Part shown: positions 57,356 to 64,000 of the stretch, in pieces | How the letters are laid out: every line of letters begins with the position of its first letter | How positions within the stretch are numbered: position 1 is the first letter of the stretch | Source: Orobanche coerulescens | Lineage: Eukaryota; Streptophyta; Magnoliopsida; Lamiales; Orobanchaceae | Length of the DNA: 64,000 bases | Direction: 5' to 3' | Assembly: GCA_033398695.1 (NCBI GenBank) | Contig: CM065812.1 | Location: forward strand, 138,514,858-138,578,857 | Notes under the pieces: generated by a model | What the model was told of the DNA's origin: nothing | Databases searched by the model: none | The model's input: the letters and a program-made list of their open reading frames with translations, nothing else | Translations under genes and position numbers: made by a program

Positions 57356-58363
57356 TCGTCGTGGCATGAATACGATCTGGGTGATTGTGGACCGCTTAAC
57401 AAAATCAGCTCATTTCCTTGAGATCAAGGATACGTGGGGTCCAGAGACCGCTCGCTTGTTCATCAAGGAAATAGTGAGACCGCAGTACTCTAAGAGTATC
57501 GTTTCCGATCGTGACGGACGATTTGCGTCTCATTTTGGAAATCGATTCATCGTGCTATGGGAACTCGGCTCAATCTCGATCAGCCTTTTCATCCTCGGTC
57601 CGACGGACAATCAGAGAGGACTATTCAGACATTAGAGGACATGTTGAGGGCATGCGTCCTCGATTGGAAGGACGATTGGGAAGCCCAACTACCATTGATC
57701 GAGTTCACATACAATAATAGCTGGCATGCTTCCATTAAGATGGCACCTTACGAGGCCTTGTACGGTCGTCGTTGTCGATCTCCTTTGTGCTGGGATGACT
57801 TGTCAAAATCAATCGGCACCGAGCCCGATATGCTTATAGCCGCCCGGGAGAAGGTAGCTTTAATCAGGAGTCGTATGCTGACAGCTCAGAGTCGACAGAA
57901 ATCCTATGCAGATAATCGTCGTCGACCATTAGAGTTCGAGGCTGGTGACCACGTGTTGGTCAAGGTATCCCCGAGTCGTGGTATCTTCCGTTTTGGGAAG
58001 AGAGGGAAGTTGAGTCCAAGATTCATTGGACCGTTTGAGATTTTGGATCGAGTAGGCGAGTTAGCTTATCGATTGGCTTTACCTCCGGCGTTGAGCCGAA
58101 TTCATAATGTGTTTCATGTCTCTCAGTTGCGGAAGTATGTTGCCGACCCGAGCCACATACTTCAGTTTGACGAAATCGAGATCGCGGATGATCATTCGTA
58201 CGAGGAGCGTCCTGTACGAGTGTTGGAGTGGCGAATCAAACAGTTGAGGAACAAGACGATCCCTTTGGTCAAGATTCAGTGGTCCAGACACGGAGTCGAA
58301 GAGGCCACTTGGGAAACCGAAGAGAGTATGCGGGAGAGTCATCCCGAGTTGTTTGACCCTTAG
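57356..58363 (+). pseudogene. Tekay-2 integrase core and chromodomain
   Basis: Integrase core in two overlapping frames: [10 protein letters not shown] and IVSDRDGRFASHF (57258-57635), then SDGQSERTIQTLEDML and the rest (57557-58363), so D-D-E is complete but split by a frameshift at about 57560. The GPY/F module RFIGPFEIL is followed by a chromodomain of about 45 residues (RVLEWRIKQLRNKTIP, KIQWSRHGVEEATWETE), and the frame closes at 58363 shortly before the polypurine tract. This confirms the chromovirus assignment. Confidence 0.9.
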
Positions 58364-58385
58364 TTTCGGGGACGAAACTATTTTT

Positions 58386-58398
58386 AAGGGGGGGAGTA
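58386..58398 (+). other. Tekay-2 polypurine tract
   Basis: AAGGGGGGGGAGTA immediately before the 3' LTR. Confidence 0.88.
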
Positions 58399-61007
58399 TG
58401 TAATACCCGGTTGTAATTCATTCATTTTCATTCAGTAATTATCAGTCTGTAATTGTCACTCAGTAATTCTCACTCATGAATAATCACTCATCATTCATGA
58501 ATCACTCATTTGCGTTCAATGTTGGCATGTTGTAATCGTATATCAGTTACCGATCGTCATTTTATCTCCGTTTTTAGATCGAGACGGGAGTATTATCATT
58601 TTCATTGTGATTGATAGCCTTGTACTGAGAGTATCATCTTTGGCTCGTGTTAGACTTGTTCACTTTCACATTCGTATGATATGTCGGATCATTCATCAGT
58701 CGTAGCGAGGAATCGGAATTATCGGATTGATTCACCTTGGCCAGCATCGAGTTACGGCCGTAAGGTTCTGGGATACGGCCGTAAGTCAGCGGGTACGGCC
58801 GTAAGGCTGGCCGGTTACGGCCGTAAGTGGTCCAGCAGGCTGCCCAGGCATTTTGGCCGAAGGTGAGTTACGGCCGTAAGGAAGGTGAGATACGGCCGTA
58901 AGTGGTGTTCGTAAATTTTGGGTGTTGCCGACCAAGGGTGACTTACAACCGTAAGGGTTGCGGCATACGGCCGTAAGTCGAGGCAGGTACGGCCGTAAGG
59001 CTTGGCCGGATACGGCCGTACGCTGCAGGATGGATGTCCGGTCATTTTTGACGAAGGCGGGTTACGCCCGTAAGGTTGGCCGGATACGGCCGTATCATCC
59101 GAGTTACGGCCGTAAGGTGTGCGGTACGGCCGTAAGGCTGTCGGCGGGTGTTTTGACGAAGGCGAGTTACGCCCGTAACTAAGGAACGGTTACGGCCGTA
59201 AGTCTGTCGGCAGGCTTTCGGATGAAGCCGAGTTACGGCCGTACGAGTTGGCCGGTTACGGCCGTAAGGCCATTGACTTGTAAAGTTACGGCCGTAAGAG
59301 GGCCGAGTTACGGCCGTAATCTCCAAAGTATATATAGTTTGGCCGGGACACTTTTTCCTCATTTTCTTCATTTTCACTTCCTTCTTCCTTTTGTCCGAGA
59401 GAGAGCTTGGGAGAGGGATTCTTCCTTCATCAAACACTTGAGTACTTGAGTTTCTTCAATTCCATTCAATCATATAGCTCGGATACTCGTTTTAACTCGT
59501 GTTCATCGGATCGAAGTGGTTGGATCTTCAAGAGGTAATTTCTTCAACACCTTGGATTTCGATTTTGTGTTGAGATATGATGTTTTGGACGTTATAATCA
59601 TGTTATATGAAGGGATATGTATATGATTATGAGTTTGTATAAGGATTCATTGGATTATTGAGGGATTATTCAAGAACACTTTGATTATCGAGTTGAAATT
59701 GGGGGTTTTCGTTTAATTGTTGTTATAATCACGTTTTTGGATATTCATAACGGATTATTGATCGTATTGGAGATGTTTTGTTGATTTGAAACACTTCTTG
59801 GGGATTTGAGGTTGGTATTGTTGAGGTTTAGTTGTAATCAATCGTAGTTGGCCTCAAAGTGTTCGATATAATGCCCCAATGAACTTGGTTTAATCGTATC
59901 GACGTCTTGAGTTCGTTATATTCGTGTTTGATTCGTATATTGAGCGAGTTGTTGGATATTGTGTTATTCAAGGTTGTTCGAGCGACCGATATTTCATTTA
60001 GGACGTTGTTCGTGGACGGACATTCATCATCGGTATTGTGTAAGTTAATTCTTACTCGGTTAAAAGGATATTCATTCCTTTTGTCGTTGTTCATTCATAA
60101 TCATAACTCATTCATCATTGTATTAATCGTATCAAAACTCGTCATTGTCAATTAATCACCTCAGTCATAAGGAACGACGGTTCCGATCATTTCATTGAGC
60201 TAACATTCATTTCACCATCATTCAATCTTGGTGAGTCATTTATCATTCTCATTGTCACTTTTGTCATATTGTGGCATTCCGGGTCATACTGGCGTGCCGG
60301 TTGGTATGTGTAGGATTTTCATGTCGGGCACATTATAGTCGTGTGTTGGTTGGTGGCCTCACATCGATCGCACACGAGTCGATTGCTCGTGAGACTGATT
60401 AGGTACAAGAGCACGCGTGTTTGATCGTTGGTGGCTTGTGCACGGACACATTTCCATCCCGGACGTAGTGTGGCGCCATTCCTTTGAGCCGTACTTATTA
60501 GTCGATTCATATAGCATGTTTGATTGCGTATGTTTCGACAAGAATAATTCATAATTTCAGATATATCATGATTGTGTATTTTCAACCCTTGAGGATTGTT
60601 GTTCTGTATAACTGACCCCGTTTGGGGATATTGTTTCTCAGGTCATGGCAAGGCAAAGGCGCAGGGTGAGCACGTTGACGGCGAGGAGTCCCAATGATAC
60701 TAGAAAGGGGCCCCAGTCTGTTCAGTTATTTATTCAGTCGTTTATGTTTCCTTTATTTATTCCGCTGCAGACATTCCGTTTGAATACTCATTTCATTCAG
60801 TGTTGTGTATTTTATCGTCACATAAAATACACATGTATTCTATTTTATCCTGGGTGTGTTGTATGAAACTCCTAATCGGAGTAATTGATGTAGAAATGTG
60901 GTTCGGTACTACATTTACCCTGTGTAATTCATCCGTTTTCATTCGCCTGGTGGGTCCCAGTCGGGGGTCCACGGCACTGTAATATCCGCCTAGTTTGGGG
61001 TGTTACA
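58399..61007 (+). repeat. Tekay-2 3' LTR
   Basis: TGTAATACCCGG...GGGTGTTACA. Long stretches are identical to the 5' LTR, while differences cluster in the last 650 bp and at a few array positions. Confidence 0.94.
58752..59319. repeat. TTACGGCCGTAA palindrome array in the Tekay-2 3' LTR
   Basis: Collinear with the 5' LTR array; one unit is altered (TTACAACCGTAA at about 58943), the others keep the TACGGCCGTA core. It ends about 9 bp before TATATATAG. Confidence 0.95.
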
Positions 61008-61868
61008 AAGTAATGGGCCCGAACATCAAGATCTCCCCTGAGCAGCTCACTTCTATGTACAGTCCGTGGTCGTTCGCCCAATGGGGCATTGACCTCATCG
61101 GTCCTTTGCCGACGGTGCTAGGGGATATAAATTCGCCATCGTGGGGGTCGATTATTTCACGAAATGGGGAGAGGCCGAGCCATTCAACAAGATCGGCCAA
61201 GAACAAGTGATCAAGTTCATTTGGAAGAACATCATATGCCAATTCGGTCTACCTCAGGCTATCATATCCGACAACGGAAAGCAGTTCGACGGTTTGGAAG
61301 TTATGCAATTCTGCGAGAAATGGGGAATTAAATAGCTGTTCTCGGCCCCTTACCACCCTCAAACAAATGGGCAGGTAGAGGCTGTAAACAAGATTCTCAA
61401 ACACACGATCAAAGCAAGACTCGAGTCCAAACAAGGACGATGGGCCAGCGAGCTCCCGGATGTTTTGTGGTCCTACCAAACGATGACCCGAAATTCAACG
61501 GGCGAAACCCCATTCGCCCTCGCCTTCGGAACAGAAGCAGTGATCCCTTCGTAGATCGCCGTTCTCAGCCACCGGACTGCACAACAAATGACGACGGACA
61601 ATGATGTAGCTCGACAGATCGACTTGGATATGCTCGGGGAACGACAACTGACCTCGAAAATGAAGAACACAATCCACAAAAGGAAATCCGAGAAATTCTT
61701 CAATTCGAAGGTCAAGGAAAGGCGATTCCAACTGGGCGACCTAGTCCTCAAAAAGGCCCCTTCAGGATATCCAAATGGCTGACCAAAGGAGCCTACGAGC
61801 TCCAACACCCAGACGGCACTCCGGACCAATATCCCTGGAACGCCGTTCATTTGAAGAAATACTATTAA
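61008..61868 (+). pseudogene. Tat integrase core and C-terminus (copy 2)
   Basis: Resumes after Tekay-2. WGIDLIGPLP keeps the first catalytic Asp, then a frameshift near 61120, VDYFTKWGEAEPFNKIGQEQVIKF, IISDNGKQF with the second Asp, a stop near 61335, the Glu block (NGQVEAVNKILK) in another frame, and the C-terminal FNSKVKERRFQLGDLVLKK. A TAG stop near 61553 and an internal deletion of about 36 bp near 61757 (relative to copy 1 at about 42900) are private. It ends NAVHLKKYY at about 61868. Confidence 0.87.
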
Positions 61869-61992
61869 TAAAAACTCTGTATTCAGTTACCCAATGTACA
61901 AAGAGCTTAATGAGATTTTCCGATTCCCTCTAAATGATTCGCCTCGACAAAACAAACAAACAAAAAAGAGGATGACTCGCTCGCCCTACAAG

Positions 61993-62465
61993 AGTTCGTC
62001 ATCTAACCTGATGGACCTAGGCAAGAGATCCCCCCCCTAGCACAACGTATAACGTCGAGGATCGTCATCTAACATGGCGATCTGAGGTAGAAAAGTGTAG
62101 CCATGGTTCTGGAGGTCGATGGAACCGATATCCCATCCATGCAAGGTTCCTTTGGGCAGAGATCGCCCGCCCTTTCGTTTAAGTACGAGGCGGGCGTAGC
62201 CAAAGGACCCTCCAAAACAGATCAGTGGACACGCTCGCCTGTCCTCGGATCCATCATCTAACATGATGGACCTGGACAATGCGACACGTCCTTCCCCCCG
62301 TCACAATGTATGCCCTCGTAGGCAGAAAAGTGCTAACAAGCCATGGTAGCGAAGTCGATTTATCCGATGGCTTCCCGTGCAAGGACTCCTCCAGGCAGAG
62401 ACCGTCCGCCCCATCGCTACATTGCGAGGCAAAACATAGCCTACGGAGGACCCTCACAATTAAGT
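61993..62465. repeat. 256-bp tandem repeats in the Tat 3' region (copy 2)
   Basis: Unit starts at about 61995 and 62251 with TCATCTAACxTGATGG. The second unit is complete here (GGCAGAGACCGTCCGCCC and AGCCTACGGAGGACCC blocks at 62393-62455), unlike in copy 1. Confidence 0.75.
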
Positions 62466-63021
62466 GAGTCGCGAGAAGTTAACCACCAGATGGAATGTCG
62501 CTCGCGCACAAGACATAGTCGTGGAGGTCGGTTCCATCGAACCCCACGACTGTGAGAAGTCTTTCCAGGCCGGGACGTTCGGCCTTCCTCGAGGAATCAA
62601 CAAAATCGAAGATCGCAAGAACCAAACTAAAGATAGCTCTCTAAACGAATTATTTTCGTTCCCTTACTTTCACCTAGTAAACAAAAACAAGGGGCAGAGC
62701 GGAGCCATACATACGATCCGGAGGACGGAACCACATACGATCGGCTTTGTTCAAATACACATTTGATGATCGGTTTTGTTCAGAAATTTACAAGTAAGAA
62801 GTTAAAGTATACCAATACATTCGAATCTATACATACAACGACCGCTCCTCAAACACTTGTGTGAAGTCAAATGAGAAAGATTTAGACAGACTATCGTACA
62901 AGCAAAGAATCAGATGCAATTATTCATTTCATTTCATTCGGAATATTTGTACAAGCGCCCGAAGGCAAAACACAACGAAACTGAAAAATTACAAGTAAAA
63001 ACAAAATAAAAGCAGACTAAC
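62466..63021. other. Presumed 3' UTR/flank of the antisense gene (copy 2)
   Basis: No credible ORF. It includes two CGATCGG-TTTGTTCA-like repeats (about 62737 and 62767). In antisense direction it follows the stop codon of the antisense gene. Confidence 0.5.
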
Positions 63022-63956
63022 TCAGGCTGCCCCCGCCTGGCCTTCGCCACCGGCCGCTGGATCGGTCCGGCTTTCGCCACCGGCTGCTGGGTCGACGTGC
63101 GCTTCCTCGTCGGCATCCGGGTGAACGAGGTTGCCCAGCAACGGATACCATCTTAGGTCGATTCCGAGGTCGGAGAGGTCAAGTATCGGCACAAAGAAGG
63201 CCGGCTGCAGAGGATGCTCAAGCACATAGGCTTTGAAGTTTTCAATCAGAGGGCCGACCTCGAGCCCTCCCTTCTTGGCAGCGCGGATGGCGTAAGCGTA
63301 AGCTATGTAATAGGCAAATTTGCTGACATACTCCACGTTGAGGAAGGGATCGGCCTCAGTCGCCTCCAACTTCTCCTTCAGCCCTGCGATTGTTTGATCC
63401 GCACCCTGGAGCTCGGCAACCTTAGCGGCCAGCTCTCCCTTCGATGACTCCAGCTCGCCATTTAACCGGCCCACCACCGCCTTCAGCTCAGTCGCCTCCT
63501 CCTGCGAGGCCGCATGCAACCGATGGGCTTTCATCATTTGATCACGCATCCGGTCGGTCGCCGCCTGGGCCCGGTCGAGTTCCTGCTTCACCCTGTCGAG
63601 ATCCTGCTTCGCCCGCTTGGCCGTCTCCACGTACTCCTTATCCATTGCCGCGATCCTGTCGGTAAACTCGGCGTTCTGATTCCGAGAAGCCTCGAGGTCC
63701 GAATGGAGACGGGCAGTAAAGGGCCGCCCCTCATAATCCTTCACGGCTTGAGCGGCCATCGTCGCCGCTTGGAGGGTCAGAGCGAGAGTCGCCTGCATTG
63801 CGTCTCTGGACCGCTGGCGTGCGATCGCATCCAGATCAGTCGTCCAAGCCTCCGGCAGGGCGGCTATAGACCGAGAAACGTAGTGAGGGACGTCGCTAGG
63901 CTCGCGGGGAGATCTGCTCGCGAGGAAGTCCAACACCATCGGCGAGCAGTTCGGGT
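63022..63956 (-). CDS. Antisense gene in the Tat 3' region (copy 2), last exon
   Basis: An open frame of more than 305 codons reading against the element. A CGTCTTGCAG acceptor ends at 63957, so the exon probably starts at 63956 and reads NCSPMVLDFLASRSP; the ATG at 63939 may not be the true start. A long heptad-patterned segment (MDKEYVETAKRAKQDLDRVKQ-type to GLKEKLEATEAD, about residues 80-190) should form a coiled coil. It is followed by FAYYIAYAYAIRAAKKGGLEVGP and a tail with repeated DPAAGGE. This is the usual C-terminal half of plant proteins with the 'putative gypsy type transposon' domain; the N-terminal exons of this copy are outside the window. No stop or frameshift is visible in the exon. 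Function unknown. Confidence 0.65.
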
Positions 63957-64000
63957 CTGCAAGACGGACCGTGCACCAAGAACAAAGGAGTTAGTATGTC

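Larger units (their letters stand above)
50603..61007 (+). mobile_element. Chromovirus (Tekay/Del-like Gypsy) Tekay-2
   Basis: LTRs 50603-53202 and 58399-61007, primer site, gag, protease-RT-RNase H-integrase-chromodomain, polypurine tract, and target-site duplication AAGTA (50598-50602 and 61008-61012). The empty site is present in copy 1 at about 42155-42160. It is related to Tekay-1 in protein sequence, but the two have unrelated LTR palindrome motifs. Confidence 0.94.
45619..64000. repeat. Copy 2 of a tandem segmental duplication (parent 27597-45623)
   Basis: From 45619 the sequence repeats 27597 onward: Copia-B linker, protease and integrase, Copia-B LTR, Tat pol, Tat 3' repeats and antisense gene. 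Copia-D is missing and Tekay-2 is added. Copies share old stops and frameshifts and differ by private ones. The end of copy 2 is beyond the window. Confidence 0.9.

Overview
The window is plant nuclear DNA, almost certainly from an angiosperm with a repeat-rich genome. It is built almost entirely of nested LTR retrotransposons. I recognise no intact host gene and no tRNA, rRNA or CRISPR locus; the species cannot be told. All lineage names rest on protein motifs, primer-binding sites and LTR structure read by eye, not on database searches.

Layout. Positions 1-1200 are unexplained flank with a possible gene fragment. At 1201 begins part of an LTR of a Tekay-like Gypsy element (Tekay-3, minus orientation), interrupted at 1927 by a Tat-lineage Gypsy element (Tat-1, plus). 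The gag of Tat-1 is broken at 3685 by a minus-oriented Athila composite (3685-about 23151, order LTR-internal-LTR-partial internal). The third ORF of that Athila is split by a minus-oriented chromovirus (Tekay-1, 6610-15721, TSD tcagg/ttagg). Tat-1 pol resumes at 23152 and is split at 24415 by a SIRE-like Copia element (Copia-B, 24416-40604, TSD aaaga), which itself contains a minus-oriented Copia element (Copia-D, 27688-37261, TSD aatgg). Tat-1 pol finishes at 43058, followed by 3' tandem repeats, an antisense gene and a 31-bp stub of its 3' LTR (45593-45623).

At 45619-45623, across a 5-bp microhomology, a second copy of the segment starting at 27597 begins: Copia-B tail, Copia-B LTR, Tat pol, Tat 3' region. 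Copy 2 lacks Copia-D but has its own insertion, the plus-oriented chromovirus Tekay-2 (50603-61007, TSD aagta), and runs past the window end. The duplication therefore postdates Copia-B and predates Copia-D and Tekay-2.

Most coding regions carry stops or frameshifts. Two elements look non-autonomous by structure: Copia-B has gag, protease and integrase but no reverse transcriptase, and the Athila has gag-protease and ORF3 but no RT, RNase H or integrase. The most unusual signal is that unrelated families carry their own arrays of short GC-rich palindromes, placed upstream of the LTR TATA box in Tekay-1, Tekay-2 and Athila; Athila has a second such array in front of its ORF3. Tat also carries an antisense gene that seems to keep spliceosomal introns.
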